NCBI GenBank assembly: GCA_943788025.1
Contig: CALSOR010000015.1
Coordinates: 62,001 to 126,000, forward strand
Direction of reading: 5' to 3'
DNA length: 64,000 nt
DNA from: JABAAE01 sp905480545
GTDB taxonomy: Bacteria; Planctomycetota; Planctomycetia; Pirellulales; Pirellulaceae
Shown here: positions 15,582 to 24,191 of the stretch, in pieces
Numbering within the stretch: the first letter of the stretch is position 1
How the letters are laid out: each line of letters opens with the position of its first letter
Notes under the pieces: model-generated
What the model was told of the DNA's origin: nothing
Seen by the model: the letters and a program-made list of their open reading frames with translations, nothing else
Databases searched by the model: none
Translations under genes and position numbers: made by a program

Positions 15582-17321
15582 TTGAACGCCTCAAGGCCCT
15601 ATTATCCAAAGCAAAAAACCGTGAAAAATCAACTTGAATCGCTCTTGGTGGTTTCGGCTAGTCTGGCACTTTTTTTCGCCGGCTGTCAAACTCCAGTTAA
15701 GTCGAATCTCGAAAATAAACCACTTTCTTTGAATTCTCTTCAAAGTTACGCCGTTCCGTTGTCCAACGCCGAAGACACCGATTCGGCGTCTGTTCCGCCG
15801 AGTGAAACAACGGCGGCAGAGTTAAATGGCGCCCCTCAAGTTGCCAGCGAATCAGACGCGGAATCGCTGGACACAAGTGGCAATCCCGCAAAAGCTACGT
15901 CGAATGTGGTCTTCCGAGGGCAAAGTGGTACGTATTACTCAGGGGCGTATCCGACGACTGCGCCTTCGCAAGATGGCCCCAATGGCTATCCTCGGAAACC
16001 GGTTGCTCCATCTGATGCGACAGCCACACGGGTAGCATATCAAGACCCCGGTTTTGGCGGTGCACCACCTGCCGGATCCGGTGTCCCGTTCAATCCGCAA
16101 TCGCCGACCAGTCCACAAGGTGACACGTTTGGTGATTATCCTTACCGACAACCAACGTATCCAGGAAACACGCTACCCCCAGGGCAGAATCAACTTGGAT
16201 TCGGGCAGCCTCTTATTACTCCTCCGGGAATCCAAAACGTCGCTGACCTAGATATCTTTGTGCGAGAAGGTCAAACCGGACAATTTATGATTGGTGCGGG
16301 AATTAACTCAGATGCTGGATTAACGGGTCAGTTGACGATCAGTGAAAAGAACTTTGACATTATGCGATGGCCTCGTAATTTTGGTGAAATTTCCAGTGGT
16401 GAGGCATTTCGTGGTCGCGGTCAGTCGTTCCGTTTGGAGGCACTTCCGGGAACTCAGGTTCAGCGATACCTCGTTAGTTTTGGCGAACCGTATTTCTATA
16501 TGTTTGGTCAGCCCTTCTCCTTTAATACAAGCGCTTATTATTTTACTCGCGGGTACTTTGATTGGAACGAACAACGGCTGGGAGGGACAATGTCCCTTGG
16601 GTATCGTTTAACACAGGACGTATCATTGAGTTTGTCTGCCCGAGCGGAGGATGTCACGATCTTTGACCCTCGGGTTAACTCGTCATCGGACCTGAATTCT
16701 GTCGTTGGTGACAATGAATTGTATTCGATGACACTGGGTCTAACGCATGATACGCGTGACCATCCTTTCCTTTCCAGCCAAGGACATTTTCTCTCACTCG
16801 CTTACCAGCAGGCATTTGGGAATTTTGACTATTCGCGTGCGGATATGGAATTTCGTAAGTACTGGTTGTTGTCGATGCGTCCCGATGGATCCGGAAAACA
16901 AACTGTTTCTCATTCAACACGACTTGGCATCAGCGGATCCCAAACTCCTGTATTCGAAAACTACTTTGCAGGCGGTTTCTCAACCATGCGTGGTTTTGAT
17001 TTTCGCGGTGCGTCTCCCGTGCAGAACGGTGTCATCACTGGTGGTGAATTCCAGTTTCTCAACACATTGGAGTACACGTTTCCCATCACTGCCGACGACA
17101 TGTTCAAAGGCGTTTTGTTCTGTGACTATGGAACGGTTGAAGATCAGGTCACAATCAGTAAAGACAACTTCCGCGTCGCACCGGGCTTTGGCTTTCGGAT
17201 CAATCTTCCGGTTGGTGGCGCGGGCGGTGCCCCGTTGGCATTCGATTTTGCGTTCCCTGTCATGTCCGCAGACACGGATGATGAGCGAGTCTTTAGCTTT
17301 TACATGGCAGTGCTGAGGTAG
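15582..17321 (+). CDS. Omp85-family beta-barrel protein with lipoprotein signal and no POTRA domain
   Basis: This is the partner of the POTRA gene. The frame begins at a TTG; a GTG at 15621 is equally possible and gives a standard lipoprotein signal, KNQLESLLVVSASLALFFAGC, with a lipobox cysteine. About 170 residues of Pro/Ser/Gly-rich linker follow. From about residue 215 to the end the sequence is a barrel of Omp85 type with alternating strands and Gly/aromatic turns; the conserved loop is present as GGFSTMRGFDFRGASP (family consensus V-R-G-[FY]), and the last strand ends in aromatics and R. The barrel part, about 365 residues, is long enough for 16 strands. No POTRA motif is seen. A lipid anchor on a barrel protein is unusual. 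Confidence 0.82.
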   Translation: MNASRPYYPKQKTVKNQLESLLVVSASLALFFAGCQTPVKSNLENKPLSLNSLQSYAVPLSNAEDTDSASVPPSETTAAELNGAPQVASESDAESLDTSGNPAKATSNVVFRGQSGTYYSGAYPTTAPSQDGPNGYPRKPVAPSDATATRVAYQDPGFGGAPPAGSGVPFNPQSPTSPQGDTFGDYPYRQPTYPGNTLPPGQNQLGFGQPLITPPGIQNVADLDIFVREGQTGQFMIGAGINSDAGLTGQLTISEKNFDIMRWPRNFGEISSGEAFRGRGQSFRLEALPGTQVQRYLVSFGEPYFYMFGQPFSFNTSAYYFTRGYFDWNEQRLGGTMSLGYRLTQDVSLSLSARAEDVTIFDPRVNSSSDLNSVVGDNELYSMTLGLTHDTRDHPFLSSQGHFLSLAYQQAFGNFDYSRADMEFRKYWLLSMRPDGSGKQTVSHSTRLGISGSQTPVFENYFAGGFSTMRGFDFRGASPVQNGVITGGEFQFLNTLEYTFPITADDMFKGVLFCDYGTVEDQVTISKDNFRVAPGFGFRINLPVGGAGGAPLAFDFAFPVMSADTDDERVFSFYMAVLR

Positions 17322-17338
17322 GCAAACGGTGCGGTTGC

Positions 17339-18478
17339 ATGATGGCTGAAAAAAAGGCATCCGGTTTTAGCCTAAAAGATCAGCTTTTCAACAAAGAACG
17401 GGTTGAATACCTGGCGGGTTTGTTTTCGGACTCCAACCCGGATTTTGCCAGCAATCAATTCGTCCGGGATGCGATGCGGACACTGACGAAGCTTGAACTA
17501 AAAGAGCGAATTGTTCACATTGCAAAAACGCTCGAAAAGTATCTTTCAGCGGATTTCAAAACAGCGACATCGCAAATTCTCAGTTCCCTTCCGCCGCCAC
17601 TCGATCCAAACAAAACGGACGATGATTTTGGCGATTTTATCTTTGCACCGCTTGGTGAATTTGTTGTGCGAAACGGACTGTCTAAAACCCATTTGCGAGT
17701 TTCTCTTAAAACGTTAAAGGCAATTACGCAGCGATTCTCGATGGAAGATGCAATTCGGTTCTTCATCAATGAATATCCGGAGCATACGTTAAACGAATTA
17801 GGGAAATGGGTTGCCCACAAGAACTATCATGTCCGCAGGATTGTGAGCGAAGGCACCCGCCCGATGCTTCCTTGGTCAAAACGCCTCTGTCTAGACCCAT
17901 CCATTTCGCTTGGGTTTCTCGATTCGCTGCATGCGGATCCAACGCGATACGTCACGCGATCGGTTGCGAATCATTTGAACGACATCGCGAAAACCAAACC
18001 AGGTTTGGTTCTCGAAACATTAAAAAAATGGACTCAGGCGAAGACGCAAAGTCCCGGAGAGTTAGAATGGATCACACGGCATGCGTTGCGTACGCTTGTG
18101 AAAAAGGGTAACAAAAATGCTCTACGCCTTCTCGGTTTTCAAACGAACCCGAGAATCACGATTCATGGTTTTCGATTGAAGTCAAACAAAGTCCGCCCGG
18201 GTGATACGGTTGAGTTTTCGTTTTCTATTGCGTCTACCCGAAACGAGAGACTCGTGATCGATTACCGGATCGATTTTGTCAAAGCAAATGGTAGTCGTGC
18301 GCCGAAGGTTCACAAGCTAAAGCAGCTGGAAACAACCAAGGGGGAATCTGTCCAGCTTAGTAAACGCCATAAACTTCATGCCAATGCAACGACTTATACG
18401 CTTTATCCCGGTCTGCACCGTCTCACACTGCAAATCAATGGCAAATCATTTGGTGCGTTGGATTTCGAGCTGAATTGA
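17339..18478 (+). CDS. AlkD/YhaZ-like DNA alkylation repair protein
   Basis: A 379-residue HEAT-repeat protein of the DNA alkylation repair family. The first 270 residues are alpha-helical repeats, including LGEFVVRNGLSKTHLRVSLKTL, TLNELGKWVAHKNYHVRRIVSEG and WITRHALRTLVKKGNKNALRLLG; the W-x2-H-x3-R-x2-K-type segment is typical of the family. The last 100 residues (FRLKSNKVRPGDTVEFSFSI to LDFELN) form a predicted beta-sandwich that occurs in the YhaZ subgroup. Family members are glycosylases that remove bulky alkylated bases without base flipping. The gene follows the Omp85 barrel by 17 bases, so it may be cotranscribed. Function is inferred from family only. Confidence 0.8.
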   Translation: MMAEKKASGFSLKDQLFNKERVEYLAGLFSDSNPDFASNQFVRDAMRTLTKLELKERIVHIAKTLEKYLSADFKTATSQILSSLPPPLDPNKTDDDFGDFIFAPLGEFVVRNGLSKTHLRVSLKTLKAITQRFSMEDAIRFFINEYPEHTLNELGKWVAHKNYHVRRIVSEGTRPMLPWSKRLCLDPSISLGFLDSLHADPTRYVTRSVANHLNDIAKTKPGLVLETLKKWTQAKTQSPGELEWITRHALRTLVKKGNKNALRLLGFQTNPRITIHGFRLKSNKVRPGDTVEFSFSIASTRNERLVIDYRIDFVKANGSRAPKVHKLKQLETTKGESVQLSKRHKLHANATTYTLYPGLHRLTLQINGKSFGALDFELN

Positions 18479-18514
18479 AGTTCTTAACTGCGGTCAATCT
18501 AAACTGCAGTCAAT

Positions 18515-18862
18515 CTAAACTGCGTCGGTCCCTCGTTCACCCGTCCGAATCCGAACACAGTCTTCCAGCGGCAGTACAAAGATTTTTCCATCTCCAATTT
18601 CACCTTGGTCGCCCGTCTTGGCACCTTTGATGATCGCATCCACCGTCGGTTCGACAAAGTCCTCATTGACGGCGATCTGCAATTGGACTTTTCGCAGTAA
18701 ATTGACTCCGATTTCGCGACCGCGAAAGACTTCCGTTTGCCCTTTTTGACGACCGAATCCTTGGCAGTCCATTACCGTTAATCGAACGACTTCAACATCC
18801 GTTAGTGCTTCTTTGACGGCTTCTAATTTGCTGGGTTGAATTATCGCCAAAATGAGCTTCAT
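18515..18862 (-). CDS. PII nitrogen-signalling protein without the T-loop tyrosines
   Basis: A 115-residue PII (GlnB/GlnK) protein, a cytoplasmic trimer that senses ATP/ADP and 2-oxoglutarate and regulates nitrogen transport and assimilation. The fold is complete: KLILAIIQPSKLEAVKEAL, T-loop entry GFGRQKGQ, and IRTGERG at the C-terminus. In the T-loop the usual Y46 and Y51 are replaced by Phe and Ile (EVFRGREIG), so the standard uridylylation or tyrosyl modification site is absent. The B-loop reads TGDQGEIGDGK, three residues longer than the usual TGKIGDGK. AGGAA precedes the ATG. No amtB or glnA lies in the window. The gene converges on the repair gene. Confidence 0.9.
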   Translation of the reverse strand: MKLILAIIQPSKLEAVKEALTDVEVVRLTVMDCQGFGRQKGQTEVFRGREIGVNLLRKVQLQIAVNEDFVEPTVDAIIKGAKTGDQGEIGDGKIFVLPLEDCVRIRTGERGTDAV

Positions 18863-19011
18863 GAGTTTTCCTGGTATTCAGAATCATCCGAAATTAAAAC
18901 CTATCATTTGACCAAGTAAAAACTTAATTGAAAAGCTGCGACCGGTTGGATGCGAAAAAAGCAATTGCCAATGAGGGATTCGGTAATGAATTTGAACTGG
19001 GTGCTTGTGTC

Positions 19012-19122
19012 TCATCCGTTTTGACGTAAGCGTTCCGCCAATTTAGGGTGTGGCGTTGGTTTTTCTGCGTAAGAGGCATCGCTTCTTGATCGATGATATT
19101 TGTCGTTGGCGAGATTGCGCAT
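19012..19122 (-). CDS. Possible 36-residue basic small protein
   Basis: An ATG at 19122 is preceded by AAGGGTG at five bases and opens a 36-residue frame, beginning MRNLANDKYHRSRSDASYA and ending in LAERLRQNG. It is hydrophilic and basic and no family is recognised. The ribosome-binding site lies within the left arm of the hairpin at 19128-19190, so the two signals may be coupled or one of them is fortuitous. A second, overlapping minus-strand frame starts at a GTG. Confidence 0.3.
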   Translation of the reverse strand: MRNLANDKYHRSRSDASYAEKPTPHPKLAERLRQNG

Positions 19123-19127
19123 AAAAA

Positions 19128-19190
19128 CACCCTTGTGGTGAGGAACTAGGCGGACGTTCACTCAACACAAGGGGTTTTTTTTATTAAATC
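19128..19190 (+). terminator. Hairpin with T-run
   Basis: CCCTTGTG pairs with CACAAGGG across a loop of about 24 bases, and eight T residues follow on the plus strand. This looks like a terminator for plus-strand transcription, but no plus-strand gene was identified between 18479 and here. Confidence 0.45.
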
Positions 19191-19330
19191 TTGTGAATCG
19201 TCATTTCGAGTGCAACTTTAAAAACGTCATTCGCATTGGACAAACGATAAGCTGACAAGTCAGCAAATCATTTGCGACCAATGCGAACGACAAGCTCACT
19301 CCCAACAACCCCACAAGGAGATTCTTTGGT

Positions 19331-19486
19331 ATGCCGCTTGGCGACAATGATAGTGATAGCAACGGGTGTGCCGAAACGGTCATTATTAAAATGGATTGTC
19401 GTTTTTGCGGGGTTTTTGACGCAAAAAAAATTAATTCGATTCGATTCGGTAAAACGAATGGGCGTTTGTTCATCGCCATTGCTTAA
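19331..19486 (+). CDS. Possible 51-residue small protein with a CxxC pair
   Basis: An ATG at 19331 follows AAGGAG with a 10-base spacer. The frame encodes MPLGDNDSDSNGCAETVIIK, then CRFCG in the middle and a hydrophobic end (GRLFIAIA). No family is recognised. It lies in the otherwise empty region between the PII gene and the BNR-repeat gene. The support is only the ribosome-binding site and tolerable composition. Confidence 0.28.
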   Translation: MPLGDNDSDSNGCAETVIIKMDCRFCGVFDAKKINSIRFGKTNGRLFIAIA

Positions 19487-19668
19487 ATTGCGTGCACAAG
19501 ATGTCTGGCGATCGGGCAGAGTGTGTGAGAAGGACCCCATCGTCGGCGATTTGCAGCTGGACCGATTTAAATCAACACTAATTTTGGGCGTAAATAAACA
19601 TAATTGTCGCCGCTTCGTGTCCAACTAAAATGAATGATTCACGATTTGCAACTTGGAGATGAAAAGAC

Positions 19669-22600
19669 ATGCTGCGCCGAAAAAAATGGTTCGCACACTC
19701 GCTGGCGGTACTGGCCGTCGGATTACTTACCCTAAGTGGGACATTTGCGCGTGCCCAGGACGCGGTAGACCCGGCCCCTAAAAAAGATGAGACGCCGGGG
19801 ATCAATTCGGGACTGGTTTCTGCGTTGAAGTTCCGCAGTATCGGGCCGGCGTTGATGTCTGGTCGGATTTTGGACATCGTTGTAGATCCGGTCAAATCAA
19901 GTACCTGGTACATTGCGACCGTGGGCGGAGTTTGGAAAACCGAAAATGCGGGAACGACATGGCGCCCTATTTTTGACAATTACGGGTCGTATTCGATTGG
20001 CTGTCTTGCCATCGATCCGAATGATCGTTTCACCATTTGGGTTGGTACCGGAGAGAATAATAGCCAGCGTAGTGTTGGTTATGGCGACGGGCTTTACAAA
20101 TCGACCGATGGTGGAGCCAGCTTCAAAAAAGTGGGTCTTGAGAATAGCGAGCACATCGGCAAAATCGTCGTTCATCCTAAAAACAGCAACATCGTTTACG
20201 TTGCTGCTCAAGGGCCGCTCTGGAAAGAGGGTGGCGACCGAGGGCTCTACCAAACAAAAGACGGTGGAAAGTCATGGTCTAAGATTCTTGAAATCAGTAA
20301 GCACACCGGCGTCAATGAAGTTCACCTTGACCCAAAGAATGCAAACATCGTCTACGCATCCAGTTATCAACGTCGGCGACATACTTGGGTTTTGATTAAT
20401 GGTGGTCCAGAATCGGGGCTTCATAAATCGGTTGATGGCGGCAAGACGTGGAAAGCAATTAATCGCGGTTTGCCTGGCGGAGACAAAGGCCGAATCGGAA
20501 TGGCGGTCTCTCCAATCGACTCTGAGATCTTGTACGCAGTTGTGGAAGCTGCAGGAGGACAGAGTGGTTTTTATCGCAGTTCAAACAAAGGTGAATCATG
20601 GCGTCGGGTTGGCGATTATGTTTCGGGAAGCCCGCAGTACTACCAAGAGCTGGTTGCTTGTCCGCATAAGCTAGATCGAGTCTACGCTCTCGATACATAC
20701 ATGATGGTGAGTGAAGATGGCGGAAAAAACTTTTCGCCTTTAGGCGAAGCAGATAAACACGTCGACAACCATGCATTGGTGATCGATCCCAACGATCCGA
20801 ACCATTTGCTGGTTGGTTGCGACGGTGGTATGTACGAAACATGGGATCGCGGGAAGACCTATGATTTCAAAGCCAATTTACCGTTAACGCAGTTTTACAA
20901 GGTTGCTGTCAGTAAAGAGAAGCCGTTTTACTACGTTTACGGGGGAACACAGGATAACGCGACTCAAGGCGGACCATCACAAACGAACAACATCCATGGA
21001 ATTCGAAATAGCGACTGGTTTATTACTGTGTTTGGCGATGGATTTGATCCGGCGGTTGACCCAAATGATCCTGATACCATTTACTCGCAGTGGCAGTACG
21101 GAGGACTGGTTCGTTACAACCGAAAAACGGGCGAACGTGTCGATATCAAACCCCAACCCGATCCGAAGGGACCGGCGTTGCGTTGGAACTGGGATTCGGC
21201 ATTGCTGATTTCTCCTCACAATTCAAATCGAGTTTATTACGGTTCCCAGATTCTATTTTGCAGTGACGATCGGGGGAATTCCTGGAAACCGATTAGTGGT
21301 GATCTTTCTCGCAATTTGGATCGAAACAAATTGAAGGTGATGGGACGAGTGTGGGGTGTCGATGCGGTTGCAAAGAATGCTTCGACTTCGCTTTATGGAA
21401 CGATCGTCTCGGTCTCGGAATCACCAACGGCGCAGGGCTTGATTTACGTGGGTACCGATGACGGTATGGTTCAGGTGACTTCCGATGGCGGTAAGAGCTG
21501 GATGCCGGTTTCCAAATTCGGCGAACTTGATGTTCCTGAATTTGGCTACATCAATGATATCGAGGCGTCATTGCACGACGATGATACGGTTTTTGTTGCT
21601 GTGAACAATCATAAGCGTGGCGATTTCAAACCGTATCTCCTTAAATCCACCGACCGCGGAAAGACCTGGAGTAACATCACCGGCGATTTGCCGGAGCGTG
21701 GAAGTGTTTACACCCTAAAACAGGATCATGTGAATCCCAACCTTATGTTTTGCGGCACCGAATTTGGTTGTTACTTTACGATCAACGGGGGAGAAAAGTG
21801 GATCAAGTTATCCGCCGGGATTCCGAACACTTGTGTGCGAGATATTGAAATTCAGGATGAAGAAGATGACCTGGTCCTCGCATCGTTTGGTCGTGGATTT
21901 TTTATCTTGGACGACTACAGTCCGCTTCGAGATCTCAAGCCGGAAATGCTGAAAGAAAACAAATTCTTCCCGATCAAAAAGGGGGAGATGTATTCCCAGA
22001 TTGCACCGCTTGCAGTCGGCACCCGGGCATTTCAAGGCGCAAATTTCTACACCGGATCGAATCCAGATTACGGTGTGACGTTTACCTATCATTTGAAGGA
22101 TTCGCTAAAAACCAAAACTTCAAAGCGAAAATCGAATGACAACAAACTTAAAGCAGCCGGCAAGGATGTACCCTACCCAACTTGGGACGAACTGAAGGCC
22201 GAGGATCGCGAAACGTCACCAAACGTTTTCTTGACGATCAAGGATTCGAGTGGTACGCCAGTTCAACGATTGACCGGTCCCACCTCCAAGGGGCTGCATC
22301 GAACTCAATGGGATTTTCGACATGGAAGTTCAGGGGGCGGTCGTCGCGGTGGTCCGATGGCGATACCCGGAAAGTATACCGTTGAGGTTCATCAGCAGGT
22401 TGATGGCAAAGTGACGGAATTGATTGCGGCAACGCCTTTTGAAATCGAGCCGATCACATTCGGAGATACGACTGAGATCAATCGCAGCGCAATCCTGGAA
22501 TTTGCGAAGAAAGCATTAAAGCTTTCGAAGAAAGTTTCCAAGTCGCGGGAGAAGCTTGAGGAAGCAGAGTCGGATTTAGCCAAACTGCTTTCCATCGTTC

Positions 22601-22905
22601 GGTCAGATCCAACGGTTGATCCGTCGGAACAGGCTGAGTTATTGAAATTGCAACTGGAGATCTTGGACATCAAGGAGATCTTCAATGGTGATCCGACGAA
22701 ATCTCGTCGCAACGAATCGGCCATGCCTGGTTTGAGCTCGCGGCTTCGCACGATGATGTCGGGCGCCATGGGATCGACCGAGGGACCGACTGCAACACAT
22801 CGTTCGCAGTATTCGATCGTCGAGGCCGAGCTTAAGAAATCTGACAAGGCAATCAAATTGATGGTCGCCAAAATTGCCGCCAAGAGAAAGGCGATAGACC
22901 AGTAG
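19669..22905 (+). CDS. Secreted BNR/Asp-box repeat protein (sortilin/VPS10-like propeller)
   Basis: A 1078-residue exported protein. The signal peptide ends around FARAQDA (residue ~30). Residues 45-770 form beta-propeller blades marked by about ten Asp-box motifs of the type S-x-D-x-G-x-x-W, for example KSTDGGASFKKV, QTKDGGKSWSKI, KSVDGGKTWKAI, RSSNKGESWRRV and KSTDRGKTWSNI. The C-terminal 300 residues contain an immunoglobulin-like stretch and a Lys/Glu-rich helical segment (KKALKLSKKVSKSREKLEEAE). Such proteins are annotated as glycosyl hydrolase, sialidase-like or VPS10-domain, but no catalytic residues can be assigned. GGAG sits 10 bases before the ATG. A terminator follows at 22974. Confidence 0.85.
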   Translation: MLRRKKWFAHSLAVLAVGLLTLSGTFARAQDAVDPAPKKDETPGINSGLVSALKFRSIGPALMSGRILDIVVDPVKSSTWYIATVGGVWKTENAGTTWRPIFDNYGSYSIGCLAIDPNDRFTIWVGTGENNSQRSVGYGDGLYKSTDGGASFKKVGLENSEHIGKIVVHPKNSNIVYVAAQGPLWKEGGDRGLYQTKDGGKSWSKILEISKHTGVNEVHLDPKNANIVYASSYQRRRHTWVLINGGPESGLHKSVDGGKTWKAINRGLPGGDKGRIGMAVSPIDSEILYAVVEAAGGQSGFYRSSNKGESWRRVGDYVSGSPQYYQELVACPHKLDRVYALDTYMMVSEDGGKNFSPLGEADKHVDNHALVIDPNDPNHLLVGCDGGMYETWDRGKTYDFKANLPLTQFYKVAVSKEKPFYYVYGGTQDNATQGGPSQTNNIHGIRNSDWFITVFGDGFDPAVDPNDPDTIYSQWQYGGLVRYNRKTGERVDIKPQPDPKGPALRWNWDSALLISPHNSNRVYYGSQILFCSDDRGNSWKPISGDLSRNLDRNKLKVMGRVWGVDAVAKNASTSLYGTIVSVSESPTAQGLIYVGTDDGMVQVTSDGGKSWMPVSKFGELDVPEFGYINDIEASLHDDDTVFVAVNNHKRGDFKPYLLKSTDRGKTWSNITGDLPERGSVYTLKQDHVNPNLMFCGTEFGCYFTINGGEKWIKLSAGIPNTCVRDIEIQDEEDDLVLASFGRGFFILDDYSPLRDLKPEMLKENKFFPIKKGEMYSQIAPLAVGTRAFQGANFYTGSNPDYGVTFTYHLKDSLKTKTSKRKSNDNKLKAAGKDVPYPTWDELKAEDRETSPNVFLTIKDSSGTPVQRLTGPTSKGLHRTQWDFRHGSSGGGRRGGPMAIPGKYTVEVHQQVDGKVTELIAATPFEIEPITFGDTTEINRSAILEFAKKALKLSKKVSKSREKLEEAESDLAKLLSIVRSDPTVDPSEQAELLKLQLEILDIKEIFNGDPTKSRRNESAMPGLSSRLRTMMSGAMGSTEGPTATHRSQYSIVEAELKKSDKAIKLMVAKIAAKRKAIDQ

Positions 22906-22973
22906 CGATCCTTAGACAGAATATGAAAACTGGTTCGATAGGAATACAACGAGCCATTTCATGCTCAACACAT

Positions 22974-23005
22974 AAAGACCACGTCGTAGGGCGTGGTCTT
23001 TTTTT
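22974..23005 (+). terminator. Rho-independent terminator of the BNR-repeat gene
   Basis: AAAGACCACG and CGTGGTCTTT form a 10-bp stem with an 8-base loop and are followed by a run of T residues, about 70 bases after the stop codon. Confidence 0.85.
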
Positions 23006-23286
23006 GTTCGCTGCGATAGCACTACTGCAATACCTGCATCATTGAACCGTGAGCCAATCCTCGGCATGGTGGTCTGTAATGCGTCTCAAAAACGGCGTCA
23101 AAGGTTTTGGGAATGTGGTGTTTTGAGCACATTTTTAGGTTGTGTTACTGAAGACTCCCAATCGTTATCGATTCTAATCTGCCGTCAGTTTCTTTTTTGC
23201 AAACGCTGTAATTTCAGTCGCAACGTTCGGCCAATCAAAGTCGAGAAGAATTGCATGCGCTGAATTTTTAAATTCAACTATTCGGT
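23006..23286. other. Intergenic region before the transposase remnant
   Basis: No gene is supported. It lacks the first third of an IS256 transposase, which would be expected here if the element were complete. No terminal inverted repeat was recognised. Confidence 0.4.
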
Positions 23287-24126
23287 GTGAGCACTCGCGA
23301 CGTCGAGAAGCTCAATCCCAACTCTCCTGGAGCCAAGAAATCGAGCGTATCAGCTCACTGGAAAAGCGTCGGCCACAAGTTTGTCGACGAGCTTCGTGGA
23401 CGCGATTTGACGCGTACAAACTGGGTTGTGCTGATGCTTGACGGGATTCGCCTGAGCAAAGACCAACTCGCCATCGCGGCCATTGGAATGGACACTGATG
23501 GCCGGAAACATGTGCTTGATTTTGAACTGGGGAGCAGCGAAAGTGCTGAAGTGGCTCGCGATTTGATGGGGCGTTTGGTGAAGCGAGGCTTTCACTGCGA
23601 CCGTCGGCTATACGCCGTTCTCGACGGTAGTGACGCTTTACGAAGTGCAGTGATCGGGTTCTTTCCCGAGGCGGTGATCCAGCGATGCCTGGTTCACAAG
23701 GAACGCAACATCAAGTCGAAGTTGTCCAAGAAGCACTGGGGTGAATTGTCTCGACTATTCAAACGGCTTCGCGAAGTCGAGGGCCGAGATGCGGCAACGG
23801 AAGTTGTTGATGAGTTGAAAAGTTTTCTTAAAAGCAAGAATGCTGAGTCCCTGAAGAGCCTTGACGAAGCGGGCGGCGATTTGATCGCACTGCAGTCACT
23901 AAATGTTCCGAGCACACTGCACCGCAACTTGCTGAGCACCAACGCGATCGAAAATTCGTTCCGCAACACCCGCAACAAACTTGGTCGTGTGACACGCTTT
24001 CGCGCAGAGACCGATCAAGCAACTCGTTGGATGGCTTATGCTCTGACTGAGGTCGAAAAAGGCTTCCGTCGAATCAGTGGATACGCCGATCTCCCCAAGC
24101 TCGTTGAGGCCCTCAAAAAAAATTAA
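23287..24126 (+). pseudogene. IS256-family (mutator type) transposase, 5'-truncated
   Basis: The 279 residues correspond to the central and C-terminal part of an IS256-type DDE transposase, which is normally about 400 residues. The chain enters the family at VSTRDVEKLNPNSPGAKKS and continues through MLDGIRL (first Asp), AVLDGSDALRS (second Asp), QRCLVHKERNI, STNAIENSFRNTRNKLGRV (Glu) and a normal C-terminus. In the same frame a TAA stop lies nine codons upstream of the first residue, and the missing 110-120 N-terminal residues (DNA-binding region) are not found nearby. The DDE triad is intact, but the protein is unlikely to be active. Flanking terminal repeats were not found. Confidence 0.85.
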
Positions 24127-24191
24127 AATATCAGCGCTAAAAATTTCCTGCGGAATTACCGGTGGGTAAATCAACCGACGAGGGACACATT

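Noticed and set aside
18490..18525. Attenuator or regulatory repeat between the repair gene and the PII gene
   Set aside because: Only a short direct repeat of about 16 bases (ACTGCRGTCAATCTAA) between convergent genes; no hairpin or clear role.
23042..23263. Plus-strand frame before the IS256 remnant
   Set aside because: Composition is not protein-like, there is no ribosome-binding site, and it does not supply the missing transposase N-terminus.
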